Assembly (NCBI GenBank): GCA_003353845.1
Contig: PIVT01000028.1
Span: 1-44,551, forward strand
Length of the DNA stretch: 44,551 nucleotides
Direction of reading: 5' to 3'
Source of the DNA: Pseudomonadota bacterium
Lineage (GTDB): Bacteria; Myxococcota_A; UBA9160; JADFDR01
The translations under genes were made by a program, and so were the position numbers. Shown in pieces: positions 27,149 to 35,465 of this stretch; position 1 is the first letter of the stretch, and the number at the start of each line of letters is the position of its first letter. The notes below the pieces were generated by a model. The model saw nothing but the letters and a program-made list of their open reading frames with translations, made no database searches and had not been told where the DNA came from.

Positions 27149-28090
27149 GTGAAAGCTTCCGCCAAACGTACTGCCTTGATCGCTTTTCTCGGGCTTGCCT
27201 TATCGGGTTGTGCCAATCAAATACGCCTGGAAGAAGCAGACCACGAGATTCCTCGCAATGAACTGATCAAACAAAGTTTTTCCATCGATGGCGCCGGCGA
27301 CCTCATCGAATCACCCCAAGTCAATCTCCATTTCTCCACCGTGGCCGTCTACAACAGGAAAATCGAGTTTGTCACCATCCGCACGGAAGAGTTCACGCCC
27401 TATTCGGGTTGGCGTGAATTTTACGAAGTGCCAGCGGGTCTGATTACTGCGGGTCCGGCCATTGTGTTCAAGGTGCTCGACGTCCTCACCTTGGATTTCA
27501 TTCCCAATAATGCGTCCAATGGTTTTGCCACATGGTCCTTTGCGGCACTCAACCCCTTCCTTAACGCCCAGTCGGAAAAACGCTCCACCACCTTGATGAC
27601 AGAAGACATCACAGGAGAAACGGAAGTCACTGTGGAAACCCTGCGCGAGCCCCTGGCCAATCTACCCGTGCATGTACGCATCAATGCCACGCCCGCAGAA
27701 GAACTCAAAACCAACGACGAGGCCGATCTTTCTTTCCACCTGTTGGATATTCTCCCCGGCCGCATTGAAGAAACACCGCGCAAGCTCATTGTCAGCGGCC
27801 CGCCGGGAAGTACCGCGGCTGGAATGCGTGAGGAAATCTTCATCGGCCGCGAACTGGGTCAAGATCTCGTCACTGCCAGCAACTATCTGGTCCGCTATGA
27901 CGCCACACGCTACTCCCTGGAATTCCTCGCCACTTCCATTTACACCCTCGACCAACTGGGGTTCAAAGCCTATTCCCTCCGACTTGAGGATCGAGTGATC
28001 GCCCAGCGGGGATACGATGAAGAGGCCATTGCCAAACTCAAACTCCAACTTGAGATGCTTTATGCCGGGAAGGTTCCGCTCGAGGAATGA
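27149..28090 (+). CDS. Lipoprotein of unknown function
   Basis: Predicted lipoprotein: a Lys/Arg n-region, a hydrophobic core (ALIAFLGLALSGC) and a lipobox with Cys 21, giving a mature protein of about 290 residues. The mature part has no motif I recognise. It contains a short hydrophobic stretch (VPAGLITAGPAIVFKVLDVL) and a mixed alpha/beta remainder ending in a charged helix. Starts at TTG 27131 or ATG 27137 are possible, but GTG 27149 has GGAGAG 4 nt upstream and gives a normal-length signal peptide. Two 9-bp direct repeats (TGCAAATGG) sit just before it. The helicase gene follows 81 bp downstream on the same strand. Confidence 0.75.
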   Translation: MKASAKRTALIAFLGLALSGCANQIRLEEADHEIPRNELIKQSFSIDGAGDLIESPQVNLHFSTVAVYNRKIEFVTIRTEEFTPYSGWREFYEVPAGLITAGPAIVFKVLDVLTLDFIPNNASNGFATWSFAALNPFLNAQSEKRSTTLMTEDITGETEVTVETLREPLANLPVHVRINATPAEELKTNDEADLSFHLLDILPGRIEETPRKLIVSGPPGSTAAGMREEIFIGRELGQDLVTASNYLVRYDATRYSLEFLATSIYTLDQLGFKAYSLRLEDRVIAQRGYDEEAIAKLKLQLEMLYAGKVPLEE

Positions 28091-28171
28091 AAGCATCGGC
28101 GCAACCGAAAATCTGCGTTAATCTAACTCTTTCCTCGCATTCCTGACGAAGCGCAAACGGACCCAGGCACC

Positions 28172-31162
28172 TTGAAATCAGTAGAAGAATTCTTCACAAC
28201 GGTGCGCGAAGCCTGCGACCGGAGTGTTTGGTCGCGCGGCGTGGAACTCGTACGCGCCAACGCTGTGGACGGCGACAGCTGTGAGGGCGGGGAAGCCACA
28301 CTGCGCGTTTCGACGCGCGGCGGAATGATTTGCCCCCTGGTCACGCTTTATCTCAAGGACTTGGATTGGGACTGCGATTGTCCCAGCAGTAGCGATCCCT
28401 GCGAACATGTCGCTGCCAGCACCATCGCCCTGCGCCGCGCGCGCAAAGAAGGCCACGAGTTACCCCGGGCCTCAAGCGGCGCCATCGGTGCCGGACGCCT
28501 TCAATACACGCTCAAGCGAGCCCGCAACGGTGGATTGTCTCTCGAACGCGCCATTCTCCGAGACAAAGAGCGCTTCGTTTTGAAATCGACACTTGCCGCC
28601 ATCTCTTCCGGACGCGTCGATGGACCAAAGTTTTTAGCCACTCCGGAAGACTTGGCCATTGAACGCGCCCTGGGCCCACACCTCGCGGGTGCATTGCCAC
28701 CGGGCGTGCTGAAGGCCTTATTACCTCTTTTACAGCCTTGCCCCGATGTTTTGCTCGAAGATCAACCCATCACCATTTCAAACGATCCCGTCGGCCCTCA
28801 CGGTGTCGTGGAAGATCAGGCCGAAGGGTTTCGACTCTTCATCCAAGACGACCCTTCCATTCAAGAACACTTCGGCGCGAACATCGTGCGCTGTGGAGAT
28901 GTTCTGGCTTTCCTCAACAAAGGTCGACTCTCGGGCCGCGAACTCTCGGAGTTGCCCCGAGGCCGTTATTTTTCGGCTGACCAAGCCCCCGAATTGGTAA
29001 CGGAGATTCTGCCGGATCTCTCCCAGCGCATCCCCGTCGAAACGCGCACGACACGCCTGCCAAAAACAGGCAGCGAACCGCCTCGCATCCAAGTCCAGGT
29101 GGAGCGCGATGCTGGAAACTTGAGCGTGCTGCCCCTGCTGGTGTATGGCGATCCACCTGTGGCGCGCATCGATGCTGGCCGCCTCGTCCCGCTGGGCAAG
29201 GGTGCGATTCCTTTGCGCAATACCGGTGCCGAAGAACGTCTGCGCAATCAGCTGCGAAACTCTTTGGGCCTGGTGCCGGGTCGCCGCACGATTCTTCCTC
29301 CCGAAGAAGCCATTGATTTCTCGCAGCGATTGGAAAAATTTCGCATGGGTGATGTATCGGGCGACGCCCATGAGGACTTTTTCCTGGCACCTGCACTGAT
29401 CCCGGAAGTGCTTTGGGAAGATGGGGATTTGGTGGTCCACTTTTCCAGCGCCGGGTCCAGCCCCGGATCCAGCCCGGGCCAAACCAAGGGGGCTTCTTCG
29501 GATTCGTCAGATTCGGCCTTCGATATCCAGGCCCGGGCCGTCTTGGACGCCTGGCGCAGCGGAGAATCCCTGGTGCGTTTAACCACGGGAGGCTTCGCGC
29601 CCCTGCCCACGGATTGGCTGGAGCGCTATGGCCCCAGCATTAGCGACCTGTTAGCCACAAAAAAGGCAGCTGGAGGCAAACTCCCGCCCTGCGCCCTGGC
29701 CGATGCCGCCAGCCTCTGTGAAGAGTTCGATCTGCCCCAACCCCAAGGTGCCGAGAAACTCGTAGCCCTGGCAAAGAACTTCGACGGGATCCCCGAGGCC
29801 AGCTTGCCCGATGACCTGCAAGCCGAGTTGCGCCACTACCAACAGGACGGGATCAATTGGCTCTGCTTCCTGCGTGACGCGGGATTGGGCGCCCTGTTAG
29901 CGGATGACATGGGCTTGGGTAAAACCCTCCAAGCCCTGTGCTCACTGCAGGGTCATTCCCTGGTGATCGCGCCCACCAGCGTCTTGCACAACTGGGCTGA
30001 CGAAATTCAACGTTTCCGCCCGACGCAACAAGTTTGCCTCTACCACGGGCCCGGGCGCAAACTCGATCCCGAAGCACAGATCACGCTCACAACCTATTCC
30101 ATCCTGCGCTTGGACATCGACTCATTGAAAAAACGCGATTGGGATGTCGTCGTGCTCGACGAGGCACAGGCGATTAAAAATCCGGACAGCCAAGCCGCGC
30201 GTGCGGCCCGACAACTCAACGCCAACTTCCGATTGGCCTTGACCGGTACGCCTGTCGAAAACCGACTTGAAGAGCTGTGGAGCCAATTGCATTTCGTCAA
30301 TCCAGGGCTGTTGGGAGGCCGGCGTGACTTCGATCAGCGCTACGCCAAACCGATCATGGAGGGCGATCAAGAAACTGTTGAGCGATTGCGCCAACGTATC
30401 CGCCCCTTCCTGTTGCGCCGACTCAAACGCGATGTGGCCCCCGAGCTGCCGCCACGCTCAAGCATGGTGCTGTACTGTGATCTGCGCGAAGATGAGCGCC
30501 GACTCTACGACGCCTTGCAGGCCGCGACCCGCAAAGACGTCATCGCTCAACTGCAACAAGGTGGCAATGTGCTGGAGGCCCTGGAGGCCCTGTTACGCCT
30601 GCGCCAGGCCTGCTGTCACGGTGGGTTGGTTCCGGGCCAAACCACGCAGGAGCCCTCCTCCAAGACCCAGCTGCTGCTAGAACGACTGGACCAAGTGGTT
30701 GCCGACGGACACAAGGCCTTGGTGTTTTCCCAGTGGACGAGTTTTCTGAACCTGGTTGAAGGCCCACTGCAAAAAGCTGGTATTCCCTACAACCGCTTGG
30801 ATGGTTCCACTCGCGATCGAGGCAGCGTCGTGGCTAATTTCCAAGATCCGGATGGCCCGCCCGTCCTGCTCATCTCTCTAAAAGCCGGTGGGACCGGGCT
30901 CAACCTCACAGCCGCTGATCATATCTTCCTCCTGGACCCCTGGTGGAACCCGGCTGTGGAAGACCAGGCCGCAGATCGCGCACACCGTATCGGCCAGGAC
31001 AAACCCGTCATGGTCTACCGCCTGGTGGCGGAGAAAACCGTCGAAGAGCGCATTCTGGTCCTGCAAGAGAAGAAACGAGCCATCAGTGAGGCTGCTTTAG
31101 GGGCGGGCGGCACTGACGCCGGCTCCCTGGGACGAGAGGATCTACTCGCCCTGCTGGAGTAG
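28172..31162 (+). CDS. SNF2-family helicase-like ATPase with N-terminal SWIM zinc finger
   Basis: Predicted double-stranded-DNA translocase, 996 residues. A SWIM-type zinc finger (CDCPSSSDPCEH, near residues 68-82) is at the N terminus. A long region of about 450 residues without recognised motifs includes a Ser/Gly/Pro linker (GSSPGSSPGQ). The C-terminal half has all SNF2 motifs: LLADDMGLGKTLQAL (Walker A, near 577), VVLDEAQAIKNP (DEAQ box, near 662), LTGTPVENRLEELWS, then LVFSQWTSFL, ISLKAGGTGLNLT and DRAHRIGQDKPV. Bacterial relatives are HepA/RapA-like, but the SWIM finger points to the YqhH/SWIM subgroup. Roles in repair or transcription are inferred. TTG at 28172 is the likely start, with a weak ribosome site. 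No nuclease, methylase or other defence-island partner is adjacent. Confidence 0.92.
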   Translation: MKSVEEFFTTVREACDRSVWSRGVELVRANAVDGDSCEGGEATLRVSTRGGMICPLVTLYLKDLDWDCDCPSSSDPCEHVAASTIALRRARKEGHELPRASSGAIGAGRLQYTLKRARNGGLSLERAILRDKERFVLKSTLAAISSGRVDGPKFLATPEDLAIERALGPHLAGALPPGVLKALLPLLQPCPDVLLEDQPITISNDPVGPHGVVEDQAEGFRLFIQDDPSIQEHFGANIVRCGDVLAFLNKGRLSGRELSELPRGRYFSADQAPELVTEILPDLSQRIPVETRTTRLPKTGSEPPRIQVQVERDAGNLSVLPLLVYGDPPVARIDAGRLVPLGKGAIPLRNTGAEERLRNQLRNSLGLVPGRRTILPPEEAIDFSQRLEKFRMGDVSGDAHEDFFLAPALIPEVLWEDGDLVVHFSSAGSSPGSSPGQTKGASSDSSDSAFDIQARAVLDAWRSGESLVRLTTGGFAPLPTDWLERYGPSISDLLATKKAAGGKLPPCALADAASLCEEFDLPQPQGAEKLVALAKNFDGIPEASLPDDLQAELRHYQQDGINWLCFLRDAGLGALLADDMGLGKTLQALCSLQGHSLVIAPTSVLHNWADEIQRFRPTQQVCLYHGPGRKLDPEAQITLTTYSILRLDIDSLKKRDWDVVVLDEAQAIKNPDSQAARAARQLNANFRLALTGTPVENRLEELWSQLHFVNPGLLGGRRDFDQRYAKPIMEGDQETVERLRQRIRPFLLRRLKRDVAPELPPRSSMVLYCDLREDERRLYDALQAATRKDVIAQLQQGGNVLEALEALLRLRQACCHGGLVPGQTTQEPSSKTQLLLERLDQVVADGHKALVFSQWTSFLNLVEGPLQKAGIPYNRLDGSTRDRGSVVANFQDPDGPPVLLISLKAGGTGLNLTAADHIFLLDPWWNPAVEDQAADRAHRIGQDKPVMVYRLVAEKTVEERILVLQEKKRAISEAALGAGGTDAGSLGREDLLALLE

Positions 31163-31196
31163 CTACAACTCTCGTTTTACGAGCTGCCACGGCGTC

Positions 31197-31224
31197 TTGA
31201 AGGATGGGGAACTTAATCTATACC
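31197..31224 (+). promoter_or_regulatory. Possible sigma-70-type promoter before the Grx4-fusion gene
   Basis: TTGAAG and TATACC are separated by 16 bp in the 195-bp gap upstream of the glutaredoxin fusion gene. Four of six bases match in each hexamer. It would give a leader of about 125 nt. Prediction by eye only. Confidence 0.3.
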
Positions 31225-31249
31225 CAAAGGTACAGAATTGGGATATGTT

Positions 31250-31296
31250 CCCCGCTCGCGCGCTGAAAGGTGCTGAAGAGCCCCTTACCAGCGGGG
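31250..31296 (+). other. Inverted repeat in the leader of the Grx4-fusion gene
   Basis: CCCCGCT and AGCGGGG form a perfect 7-bp stem enclosing a 33-nt loop, 61 nt before the start codon. The loop contains further short complementarities (GGT/ACC). It could be an mRNA leader structure or, read on DNA, an operator. I do not recognise a known riboswitch. Confidence 0.4.
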
Positions 31297-31357
31297 TCCA
31301 GCCCACGCGCAGCGGATTAAAATCATCTCTCAAATCAAACATTAATGGAAGACACCG

Positions 31358-32305
31358 ATGCCCTTGGAAGAAGCCACTCGCAATCAAATTTCTGAACTCA
31401 TTTCACAGCACAAGGTGCTGCTCTTCATGAAAGGCAGCCCCGACGCGCCTCAATGCGGATTCTCCAAGACTACGGTAGAAATTCTCGACTTCGTGCTCCC
31501 CGATGGAACGGACTACGGGGCAGTGGATGTGCTTTCTGATTCCACGATCCGCGACGGCATCAAAGAATTTTCCGATTGGCCCACCATCCCTCAGCTTTAC
31601 GCCGACGGCGAATTCATTGGCGGCTGTGACATCGTCAAAGAGATGTTCCAGTCGGGCGAAATCTACGAAGCCTTGGGCGTGGAAAAGCCGGTGTGGAAGA
31701 CTCCCGAAATTACCATCACCGATGAAGCTGCCACCAAGATCACGGAGGCCATGGGCGACAACAACGACCAGGTACTGGCCATGCAAATCGATAGCGCTTA
31801 TCAATGCGGCCTGCGCTTCAGCCCCGCACCCGATGAAAACGACCCCCTGAGCGGCATCAAAGTCGAGAGCAACGGCATCGTCATTTTCTTTGACCCCATC
31901 TCTTCGCAGCGCGCAGACGGGCTCAGCATTCACTATGAGAACTCGGACCAAGGGGAAGGCTTCACCATTGACAACCCCAACGCACCTCCGCCGGTGAAAG
32001 AAATCAGCGTAAAGGAACTCAAAGAATTGATAGAAGCCGGCGACGTCGAACTCTTCGACATTCGTTCCCCCGAAGAACGCGAAACGGCCAGCATTGAGGG
32101 TTCCAAATTAATGACGCCTGAGTTGGAGACCTACATCCTGGAGTTGGATCGTGAGACCCCCATCTACTTCGTCTGCCATCACGGGTCGCGCAGTTTGGAT
32201 GCCGCCGGTTATTTCCGCGCCAAAGGGTTCCGCGCCGTCGCCTCCATCACAGGGGGTATCGACGCATGGTCCCAAGAGATCGATCCTGAGGTACCGCGCT
32301 ACTAG
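31358..32305 (+). CDS. Monothiol glutaredoxin (Grx4 type) fused to a degenerate A-type domain and a rhodanese domain
   Basis: Three-domain cytosolic protein of 315 residues. Residues 1-110 are a CGFS monothiol glutaredoxin (Cys 33), with the WPTIPQLYADGEFIGGCDIV glutathione/Fe-S region. Residues about 115-210 look like an A-type Fe-S carrier fold (ITDEAATKITEAM, ending GFTIDNPNAPP), but the CGCG ligand motif that normally follows NPNA is absent. Residues about 215-315 are a rhodanese with active-site Cys 273 in VCHHGSRS. The Grx domain suggests [2Fe-2S] transfer and the rhodanese suggests sulfur handling. bolA follows 67 bp downstream, the classical Grx4 partner, so a Fe-S delivery or iron-sensing role is likely. 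Similar fusions exist in other proteobacteria. Confidence 0.92.
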   Translation: MPLEEATRNQISELISQHKVLLFMKGSPDAPQCGFSKTTVEILDFVLPDGTDYGAVDVLSDSTIRDGIKEFSDWPTIPQLYADGEFIGGCDIVKEMFQSGEIYEALGVEKPVWKTPEITITDEAATKITEAMGDNNDQVLAMQIDSAYQCGLRFSPAPDENDPLSGIKVESNGIVIFFDPISSQRADGLSIHYENSDQGEGFTIDNPNAPPPVKEISVKELKELIEAGDVELFDIRSPEERETASIEGSKLMTPELETYILELDRETPIYFVCHHGSRSLDAAGYFRAKGFRAVASITGGIDAWSQEIDPEVPRY

Positions 32306-32372
32306 CCCTTCCAGCACGCACAACGTCTTGAGTTGATCGAACACGAACCGAACCCAGCGGAGCTTATGATCC

Positions 32373-32648
32373 ATGTCCACCATTGAACTGATAAACCCGA
32401 GCGACGGGACCGCACAGCTGCTTCGCGAAGCCATCCTCAAGGCCTTGCCAGAAGCAGAAGTCAATGTCACCACGGGCACGCCAGGACACTTTGAAATCAA
32501 AGTGGTTTCCGATGCCTTCGAGGGCCAGTCACGCGTCAAGAAACAGCAATTGATCTACGGCAGCATTGGGCACTTGATGAAGGGTGAGAACGCACCCGTT
32601 CACGCCATCGACCGTCTGCACACCCTATTGCCCTCTGAGCAAGACTGA
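32373..32648 (+). CDS. bolA: BolA-family protein
   Basis: Small BolA-fold protein of 91 residues, expected to bind a shared [2Fe-2S] cluster with a CGFS glutaredoxin. The diagnostic pieces are LREAILKALPEAEVNV, then GHFEIKVVSDAFEGQSRVKKQQLIYGSIGHLM, with the class-typical His and the VKKQQ-IY helix. The C-terminal part (APVHAIDRLHTL) gives the LHT-type ending. It has no Cys, so the cluster ligand would be His, as in the BolA/Grx4 complexes. It lies directly behind the Grx4 fusion gene on the same strand. Confidence 0.94.
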   Translation: MSTIELINPSDGTAQLLREAILKALPEAEVNVTTGTPGHFEIKVVSDAFEGQSRVKKQQLIYGSIGHLMKGENAPVHAIDRLHTLLPSEQD

Positions 32649-32678
32649 CCTTCTCTGGCATTCTCCGGCCTTCTCGGA

Positions 32679-32707
32679 CCGCCTCCCCTCCTCTTCCGGG
32701 AGAGCGG
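32679..32707 (+). terminator. Possible hairpin terminator after bolA
   Basis: CCGC-CTCCC pairs with GGGAG-A-GCGG (9 bp with one bulged A, 10-nt loop) 31 bp after the bolA stop. A T-run appears only about 35 nt later (near 32742-32749), so it is not a textbook intrinsic terminator. Confidence 0.35.
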
Positions 32708-32947
32708 CCCTCAGCGACTGGCAGCAATCCCCGATTTATTCTTTTTTTTCGATTCTTACTTGCACATATCAGGAGCGTGCAACTCTCGTCAAAACATGGC
32801 GGGAACAGAGGCCTTCAAATGTGGGCCTAGGGTTTTTTCAACACCAACACTTACTGGAAAATAGCTAGCAACTTACGCTGTAACAAACTGTAATTCATCC
32901 TGATTTTCAGAAGCATATCAACAAACCATGCGAGAAAATAAAATCAC

Positions 32948-32975
32948 TTTACACTGAGTCATGTCTACATATACC
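32948..32975 (+). promoter_or_regulatory. Possible sigma-70-type promoter
   Basis: TTTACA and TATACC with a 16-bp spacer lie in an AT-rich patch about 145 bp before the ATG of the unrecognised Cys/His protein. Five of six and four of six bases match the consensus. If used, it would conflict with translation of the small ORF from ATG 32961, leaving the in-frame ATG at 33012 as its start. Confidence 0.3.
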
Positions 32976-33125
32976 CTAAGGACCGCGTTTAATATTGGGT
33001 TGTACGAACAGATGTTAGGCGCTGTAAAAACTCATGAATCCTTGTGCTCCGAATCGGGCCGGACACGAAAAACAGTGAGTACACGGTATTCGCAAATCAC
33101 CGCGGATCAAAGAGGTGTTCCATGA
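32961..33125 (+). CDS. Candidate 54-residue small ORF coupled to the next gene
   Basis: An ATG at 32961 opens 54 codons ending in a TGA that overlaps the next ATG (ATGA at 33122-33125). The product is hydrophilic and basic, with two Cys-free halves around one Cys (ESLCSESGRTRK), and resembles nothing I know. No Shine-Dalgarno sequence precedes ATG 32961 or the alternative ATG 33012. An open frame of this size can occur by chance; only the stop-start overlap argues for it. Confidence 0.22.
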   Translation: MSTYTLRTAFNIGLYEQMLGAVKTHESLCSESGRTRKTVSTRYSQITADQRGVP

Positions 33126-33736
33126 AGACATGGAAAAATCTGCGAATCAGGACGCTGATCGAAGAAAACCAAAGCCACAACGTACTCCAACAATGCACAA
33201 GTCTTTTGGAGCGCAGCGATATCAAGTCGAACATTTCTCATCGCGTGTCGGTTCAAGACCTCATCGACGCCTATGAACAGGACTCCACCTCCAGCCCGGA
33301 TAAACCTGTCCATGTGGATGGCGTCAACGAGTTGCTCTCCAATCTGCGCAAGACCGATGAAACCTATCTACGGTTGGTCACGCTGAAAACAGAGCGTGAA
33401 GATACCGTGGTCTTCACCGATCCCAATTTGAATCACGTTATCGGAGCCTTACGCATACTGCGCGCGAAGATGCGCCTCAGGCAGCCCAGCGCCAACCTCA
33501 CAGAAGATCAGCAATTCTTCGATTCCATGGGCCCGGAGGTCGGGCCCCAGAGTTGCCGCGAACCCGGTTGCTCTCGCTTGCGCATCAGCGGCAGTGTGCG
33601 CTGCCGAAACCACCTGTTCGAAATGGTCAAAGGACGAGCCTACAATCCAAAGCCCGACGCAACTGAGAAGACGAACCAGGAAGAAACCAAATCCAACAAT
33701 CTAGGGAGCATACGCACCATCTCAGTTCTCGCCTAG
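33122..33736 (+). CDS. Unrecognised protein with C-terminal Cys4-10-2-His motif
   Basis: Protein of 204 residues. The first 125 or so are predicted mostly helical and charged (RIRTLIEENQSHNVLQQC, DLIDAYEQDS). A C-terminal segment, CREPGCSRLRISGSVRCRNH, gives a C-x4-C-x10-C-x2-H pattern, as in small zinc motifs of the CxxxGC...CxxH kind found in some nucleic-acid-binding proteins. This likeness is by eye and proves no function. A start at 33044 is open, but ATG 33122 has AGAGGTG close upstream and a cleaner protein beginning. No signal peptide or membrane segment. It stands alone after an AT-rich gap and converges on a small membrane-protein gene. Possibly a lineage-specific gene. Confidence 0.7.
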   Translation: MKTWKNLRIRTLIEENQSHNVLQQCTSLLERSDIKSNISHRVSVQDLIDAYEQDSTSSPDKPVHVDGVNELLSNLRKTDETYLRLVTLKTEREDTVVFTDPNLNHVIGALRILRAKMRLRQPSANLTEDQQFFDSMGPEVGPQSCREPGCSRLRISGSVRCRNHLFEMVKGRAYNPKPDATEKTNQEETKSNNLGSIRTISVLA

Positions 33737-33796
33737 CCGGGACTAGCCCCAGGCCAACTCGACGCTGACCCTCGGCACTGTGTTTATCTATTCCAA

Positions 33797-33837
33797 GGAA
33801 ATTTTGTTCAGGGAAATTTTGTTCAGGGAGATTCTGG
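33797..33837. repeat. Two perfect 15-bp tandem units plus a degenerate third
   Basis: GGAAATTTTGTTCAG occurs twice head to tail, followed by the partial copy GGAGATTCTGG. The array spans the 3' end, including the stop codon (33823-33825), of the minus-strand membrane-protein gene and the convergent gap, so part of the last codons of that gene lies in the third unit. Confidence 0.85.
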
Positions 33838-34140
33838 ATCGTCGCCGTCTTCGGCAAGTTCTTGTGTTTCGCGATAGGCCTGCCAACCGAAGTAGGCGGC
33901 AAGTATAGAAAGAACCAAGGTGCCCCAGCGATTAAAAGCGTTGTGCTCCAGCATGTCCGGATCTTGATTGATCCAACCGTCGTAACCAAACCAAAGCACA
34001 AAGGCCAATAAGAGGCAGGGCAACACCCAGGGGTTATCAAAGGGAGTGGGGACGTACTCGTCCTCTTCCTCCTCTGCTTCTTGCCCTGAACCTTCAAGGG
34101 GTTCCAACTCGCTCTCGTCGCGCTTCTCTTGTTCACTCAT
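33823..34140 (-). CDS. Small acidic two-helix membrane protein of unknown function
   Basis: Protein of about 105 residues. A strongly acidic N-terminal part (SELEPLEGSGQEAEEEEDEY) precedes two hydrophobic segments, WVLPCLLLAFVLWFGYDGW and GTLVLSILAAYFGWQAY, joined by a short loop (INQDPDMLEHNAFNRW). The tail is acidic. This suggests a small inner-membrane hairpin protein with both acidic ends on the same side. I chose ATG 34140 (MSEQEKRDE); two upstream ATGs in frame (34146, 34194) are possible and no start has a good ribosome site. An overlapping 169-codon frame is judged spurious. No function can be assigned. Confidence 0.65.
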   Translation of the reverse strand: MSEQEKRDESELEPLEGSGQEAEEEEDEYVPTPFDNPWVLPCLLLAFVLWFGYDGWINQDPDMLEHNAFNRWGTLVLSILAAYFGWQAYRETQELAEDGDDPESP

Positions 34141-34223
34141 AAGCATAGGAGTAGCGAAGCGAGGGCTTAGCGCTAGGCCCCTGGCCTCGAACATCGCGAA
34201 CGCACCTGGTTTTCACCTGGGAA

Positions 34224-35375
34224 CTATGCCTGATCCTTGATCTGGGCAAAGGCCCAGTCGAGCCAAGGAAAGAGGGCCTCGAGATCCGGAGTCTCTACTG
34301 TGGCCCCACCCCAAATGCGCAAGCCAGAGGGCGCATCGCGATAGGCGCCAATATCGTAGGCAGCACCCTCGGTATCCAGTAAGGCCACTAATTTCTTTTG
34401 CGCAGCGGCCTGACCCTCCGCATCCAAACCTGCAAACCAGGGATCGACAATCTTCAAGCAGATGGACGTCGAAGAGCGGAAATCGGCGTCGAGCGCCAGA
34501 AAGTCAACCCAATCTGTTTGTGCAACCCAAGTGGAAACGGCCTGCAGATTTGCTTGTGAGCGATTAATCAAGCCCGACAATCCGCCGACGCCCTCCGCCC
34601 AACTCAAGGCATCCAGCGCGTCTTCCACAGCCACCATGGAAGGCGTGTTAATGGTGGCACCCTTGAAGATTCCACCGATCAGTTTTCCACCCTTGGTGAG
34701 TCGAAACACCTTGGGCAAAGGCCAGGGCGGTGTGTAGCTCTCCAATCGCGCCACGGCGCGCGGGGAAAGTGCGATCATGCCGTGGGCCGCTTCTCCACCC
34801 AACACTTTCTGCCAGGACCAGGTCACCACATCCAACTTGTCCCAGGGCAAGGCCATGGCAAACACAGCCGAGGTAGCGTCGCACAAGGTGAGCCCTTCGC
34901 GATCTGCAGGAATCCAATCAGCGTTGGGAACGCACACACCCGACGTTGTGCCATTCCAAGCAAAAACAGTGTCGCGTGCCCCATCGACCTTCGAAAGATC
35001 AGGCAATTCGCCATAACCCGCCTCAAAGGCACGCACGTCCTCCAATTTTAATTGCTTGTTAATATCCGAGAGCCAACCTGAGCTAAAACTCTCCCAAGCC
35101 AGAACATCCACGCCTCGCTGGCCCAAGACAGACCACATGGCCATTTCAAAGGCACCGGTATCTGAACCAGGCACAATGCCCACCACGTAGTCATCGGGAA
35201 TCCCCAGCACTTTCGAACTGCGATCAATCACCTCGGCCAGTTTGGCCTTGGGGCCTTTGGCGCGGTGAGAGCGACCTACGCTGGCATCTTTCAGGGCATC
35301 GGTATTCCAGCCCGGTCGTTTGGCACAGGGTCCAGAGGAAAAAGAGGGGTTCTGAGGGCGTGTATCCGGCTTCAT
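34224..35375 (-). CDS. serC: Phosphoserine aminotransferase, alphaproteobacterial-type
   Basis: PLP enzyme converting 3-phosphohydroxypyruvate and glutamate to phosphoserine in serine biosynthesis; it may also act in pyridoxine synthesis. The 383-residue protein begins [15 protein letters not shown]. It has the PLP-binding segment [13 protein letters not shown], an Asp that should contact the pyridine nitrogen ([11 protein letters not shown]), and the Schiff-base Lys 190 in [25 protein letters not shown] and SWQKVLGGE fit the alphaproteobacterial/Methanosarcina-type SerC rather than the E. coli type. An upstream ATG (35399) is open, but ATG 35375 has AAAAGGA 6 nt upstream and is preferred. 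Two hairpins precede it. It follows the LMW phosphatase gene on the same strand. Confidence 0.94.
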   Translation of the reverse strand: MKPDTRPQNPSFSSGPCAKRPGWNTDALKDASVGRSHRAKGPKAKLAEVIDRSSKVLGIPDDYVVGIVPGSDTGAFEMAMWSVLGQRGVDVLAWESFSSGWLSDINKQLKLEDVRAFEAGYGELPDLSKVDGARDTVFAWNGTTSGVCVPNADWIPADREGLTLCDATSAVFAMALPWDKLDVVTWSWQKVLGGEAAHGMIALSPRAVARLESYTPPWPLPKVFRLTKGGKLIGGIFKGATINTPSMVAVEDALDALSWAEGVGGLSGLINRSQANLQAVSTWVAQTDWVDFLALDADFRSSTSICLKIVDPWFAGLDAEGQAAAQKKLVALLDTEGAAYDIGAYRDAPSGLRIWGGATVETPDLEALFPWLDWAFAQIKDQA

Positions 35376-35434
35376 GATTTTTCCTTTTCTAAATGGCATT
35401 TCGAATAGCGAAAGAGTGTTTCAACTCGCGACCT

Positions 35435-35465
35435 GTGGCGGTCTCGGGAGGCGAGACACTGCCAC
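35435..35465 (-). other. Strong leader hairpin upstream of serC
   Basis: On the minus strand GTGGC-agt-GTCTCG pairs with CGAGAC-c-GCCAC: 11 base pairs with a small internal loop and a 5-nt terminal loop. A second, weaker hairpin (GAGT/ACTC, 35414-35427) follows before the ATG at 35375. No T-run follows the first stem, so it is not an evident terminator. Its place 60 nt before serC suggests a leader element; serC leader RNAs are known in Alphaproteobacteria, but match is unproven. Confidence 0.55.

Larger units (their letters stand above)
32649..33121. other. 473-bp intergenic region, AT-richer than its surroundings
   Basis: The left part holds a GC-rich hairpin (32679-32707), then a T-rich stretch around 32740-32750. 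The centre is visibly AT-richer than neighbouring genes. A sigma-70-like promoter candidate (32948-32975) and a 54-codon small ORF (32961-33125) are the only structures noted. No tRNA or known RNA fold was recognised. Confidence 0.6.

Noticed and set aside
33627-34136. 169-codon frame on the minus strand overlapping the two-helix membrane protein gene
   Set aside because: It runs antisense into the Cys/His protein gene and its product looks unlike a real protein; the other frame has two clean membrane segments and an acidic flank.
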